A stretch of DNA of 64,000 nucleotides from Sphingomonas sp. PsM26 (GTDB lineage Bacteria; Pseudomonadota; Alphaproteobacteria; Sphingomonadales; Sphingomonadaceae), in contig JARUXA010000012.1 in assembly GCA_030433805.1 (NCBI GenBank), positions 62,001-126,000 of the forward strand, in the 5' to 3' direction. Shown one piece after another: positions 26,939 to 39,200 of the stretch. Position numbers and translations under genes: made by a program. The notes under the pieces are model-generated. The model did no database searches and was not told the origin of the DNA. It saw nothing but the letters and a program-made list of their open reading frames with translations. Position 1 is the first letter of the stretch. Each line of letters starts with the position of its first letter.

Positions 26939-27298
26939 ATGCAATTTCTCAAGATCCTGTTCTGGTGCCTGCTCGCGTTCATCGCGGCGGTGTTCACCGT
27001 CGCCAACTGGACCAGCGTTGCGATTCGCCTGTGGGGCGGGATGGAAGCGCTGGTCAATCTGCCGCTGCTGCTGCTCATCACCTTCCTCGCCGGATTGCTG
27101 CCGACGCTGGCCTGGCATTCGACGCTGCGCTGGCGGCTCCGCACGCGACTGGCGACCGCGGAACGCACGCTCGCCGACATGCGCGCAGCGATGGCGCCAC
27201 CCGTGCCGCCTGCCCCTGCCCCCAATTTGCTGCCGGATTCGCCGCCGATGCCCGCCGAACCCGTTCAGACCATCCCCGCCAGCGGAGCGTTGTTGTGA
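26939..27298 (+). CDS. LapA-like (DUF1049) small membrane protein
   Basis: A 119-residue protein with two transmembrane helices (FLKILFWCLLAFIAAVFTVAN and NLPLLLLITFLAGLLP) split by NWTSVAIRLWGG, then a basic helical segment and a Pro-rich tail. This is the layout of LapA/YciS-type proteins, which assist LPS assembly in enterics. The start at 26939 skips a TTG alternative at 26921. It overlaps pyrF by 4 bases (GTGA), a pairing also common near pyrF in other proteobacteria. Confidence 0.85.
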   Translation: MQFLKILFWCLLAFIAAVFTVANWTSVAIRLWGGMEALVNLPLLLLITFLAGLLPTLAWHSTLRWRLRTRLATAERTLADMRAAMAPPVPPAPAPNLLPDSPPMPAEPVQTIPASGALL

Positions 27299-27969
27299 GT
27301 AACCGCCTGTACGTCGCCCTCGACACGCCCGATCTCGCCAAGGCCCATGCGATGGCGGAGCGGGTTCGTCATCACGTCGGCGGGATCAAGCTGGGGCTCG
27401 AATTCTTCCTCGCCAACGGTCAGGCGGGGGTGCGCAGCATGGCGGGGGTCGGATTGCCGATCTTCCTCGACCTCAAGCTGCACGACATTCCCAATACCGT
27501 CGCCAAGGCGATCATGGCGTTGCACGGGATCGAGCCATCGATCCTGACGGTGCACGCCGCGGGCGGCCGCGCGATGCTGGAGGATGCCAAGGCCGCCGCG
27601 CCGGTCGGGACCAAGGTCGTCGCGGTGACGACGTTGACCAGCCTTGATGCCGCCGATCTTGCCACGATCGGGGTTCCCGGCACGCCGCATGACCAGGTCC
27701 TGCGGCTGACCGAACTCGCGCGCGAGTCGGGGATCGACGGGGTCGTGTGTTCGGGTGCCGAAGTGGCGGCGGCGCACGCCTTGTGGCCCAAGGGCTTCTT
27801 CGTCGTTCCGGGGGTCCGTCCGCTCGACGGCGCGCTGGGCGACCAGAAGCGTGTCGTAACGCCGCGTGCGGCGATCGATGCGGGGGCATCGGTGCTGGTC
27901 GTCGGTCGCCCGATCACCCAGGCCGAAAACCCCGACCACGCGGCTCGCGCGATCGAGGCCACACTGTAA
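27295..27969 (+). CDS. pyrF: Orotidine-5'-phosphate decarboxylase
   Basis: A 224-residue TIM-barrel enzyme that makes UMP from OMP in pyrimidine synthesis. It starts with GTG (SNRLYVALDTPDLAKA), overlapping the stop of the LapA-like gene by 4 bases. The active-site signature FLDLKLHDIPNT (Asp-x-Lys-x-x-Asp) is intact, as is the phosphate-binding end VLVVGRPITQA. An in-frame extension upstream exists but would run through the LapA-like gene. Confidence 0.96.
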   Translation: MSNRLYVALDTPDLAKAHAMAERVRHHVGGIKLGLEFFLANGQAGVRSMAGVGLPIFLDLKLHDIPNTVAKAIMALHGIEPSILTVHAAGGRAMLEDAKAAAPVGTKVVAVTTLTSLDAADLATIGVPGTPHDQVLRLTELARESGIDGVVCSGAEVAAAHALWPKGFFVVPGVRPLDGALGDQKRVVTPRAAIDAGASVLVVGRPITQAENPDHAARAIEATL

Positions 27970-28064
27970 GGTGAGTCGGTGCGCGACCGGACGCTTGTTC
28001 GGCGCGCATTAAGTCCTTCGTGATAACGCTTGCGTGCCTAACGACGAGCGCCGAGGACTCTTGT

Positions 28065-28703
28065 ATGCCTGTTACCGCCAAAATCTGCGGGCTATCCACG
28101 CCCGAAACACTCGACTGTGCGATCGCCGGGGGCGCGAGCCATGTCGGGCTGGTGTTCTTCCCGCCCTCCCCCCGCCATGTCGGGCGCGACCGTGCCGCCC
28201 AGCTCGCCGCACGCGTTCCATCGCACGTCACGCGCGTCGGCGTGTTCGTGAACCCTGACGATGCGATGCTCGACGCGGCGATCGACGTCGGTCGTCTGCA
28301 AGTCCTTCAGCTCCACCAGACCTCGCCGGAACGCGCCGCCGCGATCAAAGCGCGAACCGGAATCGAGCTATGGGCGGCGGTGGCGGTGCGGACGCGCGCC
28401 GATCTCGCCGAGGCATTGCCCTATGAGGGTGTCGCGGACCGAATCCTGTACGATGCCAAGACGCCCCCTGGCGCTGCGCTGCCCGGTGGGATGGGCGTAC
28501 GCTTCGACTGGACGCTGCTGCACGGTTACCGCCACGCGCAGCCCTGGGCGCTCTCCGGCGGCCTGGACGCGGTCAACGTCGGCGATGCGGTGCGGACGAC
28601 AGGTGCGACGCTGGTGGACGTATCGTCGGGGCTGGAAAGCGCACCGGGGATCAAGGACGTTACCAAGATCACCGCATTCCTCGGCGCCGTCGCCGCCTGC
28701 TAA
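28065..28703 (+). CDS. trpF: Phosphoribosylanthranilate isomerase
   Basis: A 212-residue TIM-barrel enzyme of tryptophan synthesis. Seen are AKICGLSTPETL at the start (active-site cysteine), GLVFFPPSPRHVGRD, LQLHQTSPE, an acid DAKTPPGA segment (catalytic Asp) and ALSGGLDAVNV then VDVSSGLESAPGIKD at the end. The start at 28065 gives the normal N-terminus. It is 95 bases downstream of pyrF. Confidence 0.96.
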   Translation: MPVTAKICGLSTPETLDCAIAGGASHVGLVFFPPSPRHVGRDRAAQLAARVPSHVTRVGVFVNPDDAMLDAAIDVGRLQVLQLHQTSPERAAAIKARTGIELWAAVAVRTRADLAEALPYEGVADRILYDAKTPPGAALPGGMGVRFDWTLLHGYRHAQPWALSGGLDAVNVGDAVRTTGATLVDVSSGLESAPGIKDVTKITAFLGAVAAC

Positions 28704-28740
28704 AGCGTTCGCATCTCTAGGTACCGTTGGTGGATTGGGG

Positions 28741-28770
28741 TCCGACCTTGCACGCTGTGCAACGGTCGGA
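28741..28770. other. Hairpin between trpF and tRNA-Asn
   Basis: TCCGACC-TTGCAC pairs with GTGCAA-(C)-GGTCGGA around a 3-base loop with one bulged C; about 13 bp. It lies between two convergent units and could terminate either, but no T run follows. Confidence 0.5.
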
Positions 28771-28785
28771 TCGTCCGGCGAGAAG

Positions 28786-28860
28786 TGGCTCCCTGAGTAG
28801 GATTCGAACCTACGGCCGCTCGATTAACAGTCGAGAGCTCTACCGCTGAGCTATCAGGGA
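28786..28860 (-). tRNA. tRNA-Asn (anticodon GTT)
   Basis: 75 bases on the minus strand: acceptor TCCCTGA/TCAGGGA, D arm GCTC...GAGC, anticodon stem CTCGA/TCGAG with loop CTGTTAA, T arm with GGTTCGAATCC, discriminator G and an encoded CCA. The anticodon is GTT. Confidence 0.97.
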
Positions 28861-28876
28861 ACATCGCGGAGGCGCG

Positions 28877-28906
28877 CCTATAGCAACGGGTTGCGCGGCA
28901 ATGCAA
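28877..28906 (-). promoter_or_regulatory. Sigma-70-like promoter of tRNA-Asn
   Basis: On the minus strand TTGCAT (28901-28906) and TATAGG (28877-28882) are separated by 18 bases and lie 16 bases before the tRNA, as expected for a strong stable-RNA promoter. Confidence 0.6.
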
Positions 28907-28935
28907 GCGCTGTGACGCAGGTTTTTTAGATTACT

Positions 28936-28964
28936 GAAAAAACGGCGGATTTCCGCCATTTTCT
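28936..28964 (-). terminator. Rho-independent terminator of the outer-membrane-like protein gene
   Basis: On the minus strand GGCGG-AAAT-CCGCC is followed by G and six T. It lies about 40 bases after the stop of the gene ending at 29004 and before the tRNA-Asn promoter. Confidence 0.85.
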
Positions 28965-29003
28965 AACCGGACGATCGCTGCGCGACCGAATCGTTGCGTC
29001 GGT

Positions 29004-29594
29004 TCAGAACTTCATGCCCACCACGAGGTTGGCGATCGGGTTGAGCCCCCCGCGGCGTTCGCCCAGCGCGCGATAGGAGCGCGGGAGGTCGGCATTCGCC
29101 GCACCGACCAGTGTCCCCATCTCGACCCCGAACAGCGCGTTCTTGTATTTGCCGCTATACCCCACCGTCGCGGCAGGCGTACGCCGGTTGAACCCGGTGC
29201 GTACGCCGCTGCTGGTGCCCGGCAGGCGCGGTATATAGAGCAGACCGCCGGTCGCCTTCTCGGCGTCACGGACGAAGTTGGCGACCGAGAAGAACTTCAT
29301 CCCGCCCGACAGGTGCAGCCCGCTGCCGTGGAAGGGGTAATAGTCGATCATCGAACTTGCAAACCGGTGCTGCATCGCGCCGTCCGGGCCGAGCAGCGTA
29401 TCGGTCACCGCCGCAGACGTCACCATCGCCAGCCTGACGCGGAAATCGGGGGTCACCTTGGCTTCGACCGGGGTCAGCTTGCCGAGCGCCGACGGAACCG
29501 GGTCGGGCAACATCGCCCCGGGATCGGCATGCGCCGCCCGCGCCAGAGTCGCCCCGACGATCAAGCTCGCTGCCGTCAATGCCACGATTCGCAT
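29004..29594 (-). CDS. Exported hypothetical protein, probable outer-membrane barrel
   Basis: A 196-residue protein not matched to a named family. It has a signal peptide (MRIVALTAASLIVGATLARA, cleavage near AHA-D). The mature part alternates polar and hydrophobic residues, with Gly and aromatic residues (MIDYYPFHGSGLHLSGGMKF), and ends in VVGMKF with a C-terminal phenylalanine, the usual signal for outer-membrane beta-barrels. This looks like a small OmpA/OmpW-size barrel. The start is set at the first residue of the signal peptide. Confidence 0.75.
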   Translation of the reverse strand: MRIVALTAASLIVGATLARAAHADPGAMLPDPVPSALGKLTPVEAKVTPDFRVRLAMVTSAAVTDTLLGPDGAMQHRFASSMIDYYPFHGSGLHLSGGMKFFSVANFVRDAEKATGGLLYIPRLPGTSSGVRTGFNRRTPAATVGYSGKYKNALFGVEMGTLVGAANADLPRSYRALGERRGGLNPIANLVVGMKF

Positions 29595-29872
29595 CGAAAC
29601 CCCCAATACGCTTCGCCAACGCCCACTTCGCAACATAAGCGCATGTCAGGCGTTCGCGCGATTACATAATGTCGTACATAGGCCCAAAACGGTAATACAT
29701 TCGTTGACGCCTGCGGAGCAATTCGTCGCGCGTCAGTCTCCGTTCATCTACAGGCGCTTATGCGCAGCAAGATCGGACCGAGAACCCGGAGCCTTGCATC
29801 GGGTCGATCGTTCTGCGCTTCATGGCCTCGACGGCACGGCTCGCCGCACAGACCAGTTCACTGGAGACCGAA

Positions 29873-30520
29873 ATGCCCAAGTTCCCGCCCAAATTCCGCC
29901 GATCCGCGCTCATCGTGGCGCTTGCGGCATCCACCCTGCTGACGGCCTGCGCATCCGAATCGACCTATCGTCCGGCGGTTGGCCGCGGTTTTGCCCGGTC
30001 TGGCTACACCGACCGCCAGATCGAGGACAACCGCTTCCAGGTCAGCTTCTCGGGCAACAGCTACACCTCGCGCGACACGGTCGAGAAGTACCTGCTGTTC
30101 CGCGCCGCCGAGCTGACCGTCCAGCGCGGTTTCGATTATTTCGTCTTCGCCGACCGTAACGTCGACAAGAGCACGCGAACCTACGCCACGCCGGGGATCG
30201 GCGGCTTCGGCGGCGGGTATGGCGGCCTCGGCTACGGCGGCGGGTTTGGTGGCGGGTTCGGCTATGGCGGCGGCTTCGGCGGCGGCTATTGGGGTCCGAG
30301 CTGGCGCTACCGCGGTCGCGGCTTCGGCTGGCGCTCGTGGGATCCCTTCATCGGTGATCCGTTCTTCGATCGCGGGATCGATATCAACACTATCGACAAG
30401 TATGAAGCGAACGCCGAGATCGTCGTCGGCAAGGGCCCCAAGCCCAAGGACAACATCCGCGCGTTCGACGCGCGCGAGGTGCTCCGCAACCTCGGGCCAA
30501 GCATCGTCACGCCGAAGTAA
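29873..30520 (+). CDS. CC0125/CC1285-type lipoprotein with Gly-rich segment
   Basis: A 215-residue lipoprotein. The signal peptide ends in the lipobox LLTAC (cysteine near residue 26). A conserved domain follows (GYTDRQIEDNRFQVSFSGNS, then RDTVEKYLLFRAAELTVQRG), typical of the CC0125/CC1285 lipoprotein family. Residues about 105-145 are a Gly/Tyr/Phe-rich low-complexity run, then YRGRGFGWRSWDPF. Function unknown. GGAG lies 6 bases before the ATG at 29873, and a strong terminator follows the gene. The 278-base divergent gap before it shows no other feature. Confidence 0.85.
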   Translation: MPKFPPKFRRSALIVALAASTLLTACASESTYRPAVGRGFARSGYTDRQIEDNRFQVSFSGNSYTSRDTVEKYLLFRAAELTVQRGFDYFVFADRNVDKSTRTYATPGIGGFGGGYGGLGYGGGFGGGFGYGGGFGGGYWGPSWRYRGRGFGWRSWDPFIGDPFFDRGIDINTIDKYEANAEIVVGKGPKPKDNIRAFDAREVLRNLGPSIVTPK

Positions 30521-30541
30521 CGGCTACCGATCAGCGGCATG

Positions 30542-30581
30542 AAAAAGCCCCCCTCCGCAGGCCGGAAGGGGGGCTTTTTTT
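30542..30581 (+). terminator. Rho-independent terminator after the lipoprotein gene
   Basis: AAAAAGCCCCCCTCC pairs with GGAAGGGGGGCTTTTTTT across a GCAGGCC loop, a long GC stem with T tail, 21 bases after the stop. Confidence 0.92.
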
Positions 30582-30670
30582 GCGTCTGCGGTTTCTGCGG
30601 ACGCGGTGGTGGAGGCCCCCGCCCCCACATTCCGTCATTCCCGCGAAGGCATGGCCTCAGCGAAGCCAAT

Positions 30671-30765
30671 GCTGTTCTCCCGCGAAGGCGGGAGTCCAGG
30701 AGTCACGAGAACTACAAGCCGTTGGTTTGACTGACTCTGGATTCCCGCTTTCGCGGGAAAACAGC
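30671..30765. repeat. Inverted repeat, family F
   Basis: Two 28-bp arms, 30671-30698 and 30738-30765, match 25 of 28 positions when one is reverse-complemented (core CCCGCGAAGGCGGGA). A related partial arm occurs at 30634-30650. Together with the terminator this fills the 313-base gap between the lipoprotein gene and secA. Confidence 0.8.
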
Positions 30766-30833
30766 AAATGACCACTCCGTAACCCATCGTCCGCAGAGGT
30801 CGCCTCCGCGGAGATGACGTCAGTGGCGGGAGA

Positions 30834-33566
<2,733 letters not shown>

Positions 33567-33662
33567 GGGCAATTCCTGTATGTCTAAAGGGGATGAGCGG
33601 CGCGCTACACGCGGCCACCGAAAGATGTCGTTAAGAAGGGCAGCGCGGTGAGCGCCACCGGA

Positions 33663-33926
33663 TCAAGCCCGCGGGCGATCCAGGTACAGGCGCGGCGCTG
33701 CGATCACCGGCAGGGTAAGACTGCTGACCGAGAAGACCGGCGTTTCCATGAAGCCACCGGCGAGATGCAGATGGCCCGCCACACGCAGCACCCGCGCGGG
33801 GAGCGCGACCTGCGCACGAGCCGCCGCGACCGACTGGCATTCAACCTGCACGTCCGGCGCGCGAACGCCCGTCACCACGCCGGTCAGCGCAGAGAGGATC
33901 GCAGAAAAGAACAGCAGCCATTCCAT
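33663..33926 (-). CDS. Small hypothetical protein with N-terminal membrane segment
   Basis: An 87-residue protein starting MEWLLFFSAILSALTGVVTG, which reads as a signal anchor, followed by a short, mostly hydrophobic domain with a single cysteine (VQVECQSVAA). The family is not recognised. The frame extends to 33977 but the extra residues look non-coding. It lies between secA and the repeats before argJ, on the strand of secA. A spurious call is possible. Confidence 0.5.
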   Translation of the reverse strand: MEWLLFFSAILSALTGVVTGVRAPDVQVECQSVAAARAQVALPARVLRVAGHLHLAGGFMETPVFSVSSLTLPVIAAPRLYLDRPRA

Positions 33927-34011
33927 GGGTATCTGGGCATGTAATGGCTGCGACGCACTTCGTCTATCGGCAAACACCGCTCGTCGTGGGGGTCTGTTCG
34001 TGCGGAGAGGG

Positions 34012-34150
34012 CCCTTCGACTTCGCTCAGGGCGAACGGAGGAGGATGGTTCCGACGAGCAACCCGCGCCCGAAGTGCTGAAAGAACGAACTGCCCTGAAT
34101 TTCGTTCGTGCTGTGCGGAGTATTCCGTTCGTGCTGAGCGAAGTCGAAGC
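34012..34150. repeat. Inverted repeat, family D, with internal partial copy
   Basis: Left arm CCCTTCGACTTCGCTCAGGG (34012 onward) and right arm CCGTTCGTGCTGAGCGAAGT (34126 onward) are inverted relatives, with a partial copy between them (near 34102). A lone arm of the same family lies at 59700-59726. Confidence 0.75.
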
Positions 34151-34183
34151 ACCGCCCCAAGCGGGACGCCTGAAACCCCGCGC

Positions 34184-34390
34184 GTCCCTTCCTGGAAGGG
34201 GTGGGGTGGGTAGCACGGAGGCGGGTGCTACGCGCTCCCCATACCGACCCACCCCCGCCCCCTCCCTTCCAGGGAGGGGAGAGAGACGCCCCGCAAATAC
34301 CTCCCCTCCCTGGAAGGGAGGGGTTGGAGGTGGGTGGGCCTGAGGCGGGTGTTGCACTCTCCCCCAACGCCCCCTCCCTTCCAAGGGAAG
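34184..34390. repeat. Cluster of GC-rich repeats, family C
   Basis: At least four alternating copies of CCCTTCC(T/A)GG(A)AGGG-type arms in both orientations, separated by 20-60 bases. With family D this occupies the 464-base gap from 33978 to 34441 before argJ; no gene is seen there. Copies are irregular and inverted, unlike a CRISPR array. Confidence 0.75.
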
Positions 34391-34441
34391 CAACAGGAGC
34401 CACCGCTTGAGACGCGGTAGCGATCTGCTACAGCCGCGCAC

Positions 34442-35662
34442 ATGGACCGCTCCCCGCTCGCTCGCCCCTTCCCCGCCCTGCCTGCGATCGCCGGCGTCAC
34501 GCCGCGCGTCGCGCGTGCCGGGTACAAGCCGTGGGAGCGCAACGACCTCACCTTCATCACGCTCGACCCCGGCACCACCGTCGCGGGCGTGCTGACGCAA
34601 AGCAAATGCCCCTCGCCCGAAGTCGAATGGTGCCGCGCCGCGCTGATCCTCGGCGAAGCGCGCGCGGTCGTCGTCAATGCGGGCAACGCGAATGCCTTCA
34701 CCGGCGGGCGCGGGCGCGCCGCGGTCGAGGCGATCGCCGCCAAGGTCGCGGGCGCGCTCGCCTGCCGCCCGTCCGACGTGTTCGTTTCCTCGACCGGGGT
34801 GATCGGCGTGCCGCTGCCGATCGACAAGGCCGAGGCCGGGCTCGACGCCGCTTTCGCCGCCGCGCCGTGCTCATGGGAAGACGCGACCAACACGATCGGC
34901 ACGACCGACACCTTCGCCAAGGGCGCGATGACGACCGCCGTCATTGGCGGTCACACGGTAACGCTGGTGGGGATCATCAAGGGTTCGGGGATGATCGCGC
35001 CGGACATGGCGACGATGCTCGGCTATATCTTCACCGACGCCGCGGTTTCCGCCGAGTTCCTCCAGGTCACGCTCGGCGAAGCCAATCGCGCGACCTTCTC
35101 CTGCATCACGGTCGACAGCGACACCTCGACCAGCGACAGCGTGCTCGCCTTCGCGACCGGTAAGGCGGGCAATGCGCCGCTGACCGGCGCCGAGGACGAC
35201 GGCGCGGACGCGTTCCGTGCGGCCCTCGGCGACCTGTGCCGCCAGCTCGCGCATCTCGTCGTGCGCGACGGCGAAGGTGCAACCAAGTTCATCGAAGTCG
35301 CGGTGACCGGCGCGGAAAGCGACCGCAGCGCGCACCGCATCGCGCTGAGCATCGCCAACTCCCCGCTCGTGAAGACCGCGATAGCTGGCGAGGACGCAAA
35401 TTGGGGCCGCGTCGTGATGGCGGTCGGCAAGGCGGGCGAACCCGCCGAACGCGACCTGCTCGCGATCCGCTTCGGCGACACGCAGGTCGCGCGCGAGGGG
35501 CTGGCGGTGACGGGCTATGACGAGACGCCGGTTGCGGCGCATCTCAAGGGCCAGGACATCGAGATCGGGGTCGATCTCGGGCTCGGCGACGGCGCGGCGA
35601 CGGTGTGGACCTGCGATCTGACGCACGGGTATATTTCGATCAACGCGGATTATCGGAGCTGA
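34442..35662 (+). CDS. argJ: Bifunctional glutamate N-acetyltransferase / amino-acid N-acetyltransferase ArgJ
   Basis: A 406-residue enzyme of the cyclic arginine pathway that moves the acetyl group from N-acetylornithine to glutamate. VVVNAGNANAFTGGRGR, SSTGVIGVPLP and GIIKGSGMIAPDMATMLGYI are family signatures; self-cleavage occurs before the threonine in the MATML segment, giving two chains. The conserved end contains EDANWGRVVMAVGKAGEPA. Length is normal. Confidence 0.97.
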   Translation: MDRSPLARPFPALPAIAGVTPRVARAGYKPWERNDLTFITLDPGTTVAGVLTQSKCPSPEVEWCRAALILGEARAVVVNAGNANAFTGGRGRAAVEAIAAKVAGALACRPSDVFVSSTGVIGVPLPIDKAEAGLDAAFAAAPCSWEDATNTIGTTDTFAKGAMTTAVIGGHTVTLVGIIKGSGMIAPDMATMLGYIFTDAAVSAEFLQVTLGEANRATFSCITVDSDTSTSDSVLAFATGKAGNAPLTGAEDDGADAFRAALGDLCRQLAHLVVRDGEGATKFIEVAVTGAESDRSAHRIALSIANSPLVKTAIAGEDANWGRVVMAVGKAGEPAERDLLAIRFGDTQVAREGLAVTGYDETPVAAHLKGQDIEIGVDLGLGDGAATVWTCDLTHGYISINADYRS

Positions 35663-35686
35663 GTTTCTCCAACTCCCAAGTACCTT

Positions 35687-35790
35687 CTTCCCCGGCGAAG
35701 GCCGGGGCCCAGTAGCGGAGGTGTCTCCAACTGGGCACAGCGCTCAATCATCGACGTTTCGCTACTGGGCCCCGGCCTTCGCCGGGGAAG
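35687..35790. repeat. REPIN-like inverted repeat, family A, copy 2
   Basis: Arms 35687-35713 and 35764-35790 are perfect inverted copies of the family A arm, with a 50-base spacer. It lies in the gap between the convergent argJ and trxA genes, next to the trxA terminator. Confidence 0.9.
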
Positions 35791-35811
35791 CGGATGTGTG
35801 GGGTATGAATG

Positions 35812-35845
35812 AAAAAGGCCCCCGGATCACCAGATCCGGAGGCCC
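35812..35845 (-). terminator. Rho-independent terminator of trxA
   Basis: On the minus strand GGGCCTCCGGATC pairs with GATCCGGGGGCC around TGGT, followed by TTTTTC; it starts 6 bases after the trxA stop. Confidence 0.9.
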
Positions 35846-35851
35846 AAACCC

Positions 35852-36175
35852 TTACGCCAGCTCACCCTCGAGCCACGACTTCAGCTTGCTCTTCGGCTCA
35901 GCCCCGACCTTGGTCGCCGCCGGCTGCCCGTTCTTGAACAGGATCATCGTCGGGATCCCGCGGACACCGAACTTGCCCGGCGCGTCGGGATTCTCGTCGA
36001 TGTTGAGCTTGGCGATCGTCACCTGTTCACCCAGTTCCTCGGAAATCTCCTCGAGGCTCGGCCCGATCATCTTGCACGGGCCGCACCATTCCGCCCAGAA
36101 ATCGACCAGCACCGCGCCCTGCGCATTGGTGACGTCGGCATCCCAGCTTGCGTCGGTGATCTTCTTGGTCGGCAT
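35852..36175 (-). CDS. trxA: Thioredoxin
   Basis: A 107-residue thioredoxin: [20 protein letters not shown] holds the redox WCGPCK site (Cys about 33 and 36), the cis-proline stands in [13 protein letters not shown], and the length is standard. It is a general cytosolic disulfide reductant. It is the last gene of a minus-strand block, 63 bases after addA, and has its own terminator. Confidence 0.97.
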   Translation of the reverse strand: MPTKKITDASWDADVTNAQGAVLVDFWAEWCGPCKMIGPSLEEISEELGEQVTIAKLNIDENPDAPGKFGVRGIPTMILFKNGQPAATKVGAEPKSKLKSWLEGELA

Positions 36176-36238
36176 GTCTGTCTCCTTGTGTTGGGCTGAA
36201 CGTAAGGTCGTCGCCCTCGCACCTCAAGCGCACGAAGC

Positions 36239-39200
36239 CTAGCTTTGCTCCGCGCTCGCAAAGCCGGGCTTGTGCGTGGCGAGCGCCTCGGGCGACAGCA
36301 GGTACAGCGTCGGCCCGCTGGTATAGAGCAACGCCGCCTCCACCAACCGCCGGGGGAAGATCACCCGCAGCGCCGCGGCATAGGCCGCCATCTGCTTGAT
36401 ATGATAGGGCGGGATCTCGGCTTCGCTGCCGGGCACGCTGCGCCCGGTCTTGAAATCGACGATCCGGATCCGCTCGGGCTCGACCAGCAGGCGATCGACC
36501 GTGCCCGACACGACGAACCCGTCGGGCAGCACCGCCGCGATCGGTGCCTCGGCAAGCGACCGCTCCCCGAACGCCTCGGCAAAGCGCGGATCGGCCAGCA
36601 CCGACAACACCGGGTCGGCAATCGCCGCGCGCACGGCAGGACCGGCGACCGCGCCGCTCCGCTCGAGCCAGCGATCCGCCGCCACCGCACGATCCTCGGG
36701 CGCAACCGGCGGCAACCGTTCGAACAGCGCGTGGATCAGCCGCCCGCGCTCGGCGGCGTCACGCATCGCAGGCGTCGGCGGCGCGTCCGACACGACGTCA
36801 TCGCCCAGCGACGATGGCGCGAGCGGGCGCGGCGGACGCGATTCGACGGGGGCGTCGCGGAGTGCCCAGTCGGGCACCGTGACGGGCTCGCGTCCCTCGC
36901 CGCTCTTCGCCCGAATTAGCGGCACCGGCTTTTGCGGCGCATGGCCGATGAAATCGCGCGGTGCGGCCTCCACCGGCAACCCGAGCGCGGTCATTGCGCG
37001 GTCGGCGGCGGCATACCAGCTTGCCTCGGGCGCGACGCCCTTCGCGCTCGGCCCGACCGATCCGGCGATCACCAGCCGCTCCTCGGCGCGCGTCGCGGCG
37101 ACATAGAACAGCCGCCAATGCTCCTCCAGATCGCGTGCGGCGGCGTCGTCGACCAGTTCGGCGAGCGGCCCGGTCGCCTCGCCCTTGCGCGGGCGGATGA
37201 TCGGGATCGCCGCCGCCATGTCGCCCGCGGTCCATTTGAGCGTCGAGCGCGGCGAGCGCGTCGGGTCGACCGCCGCGTCCGCGAGAATCACCAGCGGGGC
37301 CTGCAACCCCTTCGCCCCATGCGCGGTCATCACGCGCACCGAATCATGTGGCGTGGAGGGATCGCGCTTGATCTCGACTTCTCCGCGATCGAACCAGTCG
37401 AGGAAGCGTTGCAGCGACGGCGTCCCGAGCGATTCGAAATCGAGGGCGGCGCTGAGCAATTCCTCGATCGGATCGCGCGCTTCCTGCCCCAGCCGCCGCA
37501 GCAGCTTGCGCCGCCCGCCGAGCGGCCCGGACAGCAGTTCCTCGAGGAACTGATAGGGCGTCGCGAAATCGGCGCGATCGAGCATCGCATAGACCGGCGC
37601 GAGATCGGCGCGCGGCAGCGTCTTGCTGATATGCCGCCACAGGCTGACCGCGCGCTTGGGCGCGGCGGCCATCAACTGGTCCTGGCTCCACCCGATCAGC
37701 GGTGACACCAGCAGCGACGCGAGCGACAGATCGTCCTCCGGCTGGAGCACGAAGCGGATCGCGGAGAGCAGATCCTGCACCGATAGCGGCGCGTTGAGCC
37801 GCAGCCGGTCGACCCCCGCGACGGGCACGCCCTCCGCATACAGCCGCGCGACGATCAGCGACGCGAGGTCGCCGCGCCGCTTGACGAGGATCATGATGTC
37901 CTCAGGCTGGAGCGTGCGCCCCTTGCTCTCGAGCATCAGCGTGCCGACCCAGCCCTTGATCGTCCGCGCGATCTGCCCGGCAAGCGCACGGGTCGCGTCG
38001 CCGATCCAGCCTTCCTCGTCCTCGTCGCCCGCGCCTGCGATCACCAGCGGCCACAGGCTGACCGTCCCCGGCCCCGGGACTTCGCTCGCGTGACGCTCGC
38101 GGTCCGCGATCAGCCCCATGCCGGGCTCGGGCAGCAGTTCGAGCGCGGAATCGACGAATTCGAGCACCGGCCTGGTCGAGCGGAAGGATTGTGTCAGCGA
38201 CAGCCGATGCCACGGCCGCGCGCGCATTTCGCCGGTGCGCGCACGTTCTGCACTGTCCGAATCCCACGCTGCTTCCGCGAGCCGTCCGAAACTGAGCTCC
38301 GCCGCGCCGAAATAGCGCGGGTCGGTCCCCTGGAAGCCGAAGATCGCCTGTTTGAAATCGCCGACCGTGAACAAGGTGCGGACGCGCTCACCGTGGCTGC
38401 CGTCGCCCGCGAAGAATTCCTCGGCGAGTGCGCGGATGATCGCCCATTGCTCGGGGTTGGTGTCCTGCGCCTCGTCGATCAGCACGTGCTCGGTCGCCTG
38501 GTCGAGCTTGTAGCGGACCCATTCGCCCATGCCGGGCTGTTGCAGCAACGCGATCGTCGCGCGGATCAGATCGTCGAAATCGACCGCGCCGAGCCGGTGC
38601 TTCGCGCGATCATAGGTCGCGGCGTAATCGCGCCCGACCATCAGCGCATCGGCGAGCAGATCGGCATAAGCCGCACGCTCGCGCAGGCCCAGCAGCGTTG
38701 CACACGCTTCGCCGACCTCGATCGCGATGCCGGCATAATCCTCGTCCGCCGCGATCAGTTTGGGCGAATATTTGCGCGGTTCGCGCTTGGCGGTGAAGGG
38801 CACGCCGATCAAATCGCCGAGCATCCGCACGCGCATTTCGGGCGTCGCCTCGACCCAGCATTCGGCGATGTCGGCATGGTTGCCGCCGGTCGCGGTCCCC
38901 CACGCGCGGTTCGCCGCCGCGAGCCGCGCGACGCTTTCGACGTCGAACGCGCTATCGTCGCATGCCTCACACAGCACCGTCTCGATATCGCCCGGCGGCA
39001 AGTCGAGCGCGCGGCGGATGAAGGGCTGGACGCCATCGCCCATCGGCAGTTCCGCCATCGCGGCGGGCGCGCGCGCGCAGGTGAGCAGATACCGTTCCGC
39101 CTCGCCCTCGCCCAGCCGCAAGCTCAGCGCGCCGACGGTGGTGATCGGTTTCTCGCGACCCTCGGTCTCGGCAGCGACGAGCATCTCGGCAAGAGCGTCT

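Noticed and set aside
34184..34390. Regularly recurring short GC-rich repeats, CRISPR-like at first sight
   Set aside because: The repeat units alternate in orientation, vary in length and have irregular spacing, and no cas gene is near; they are palindromic intergenic repeats.
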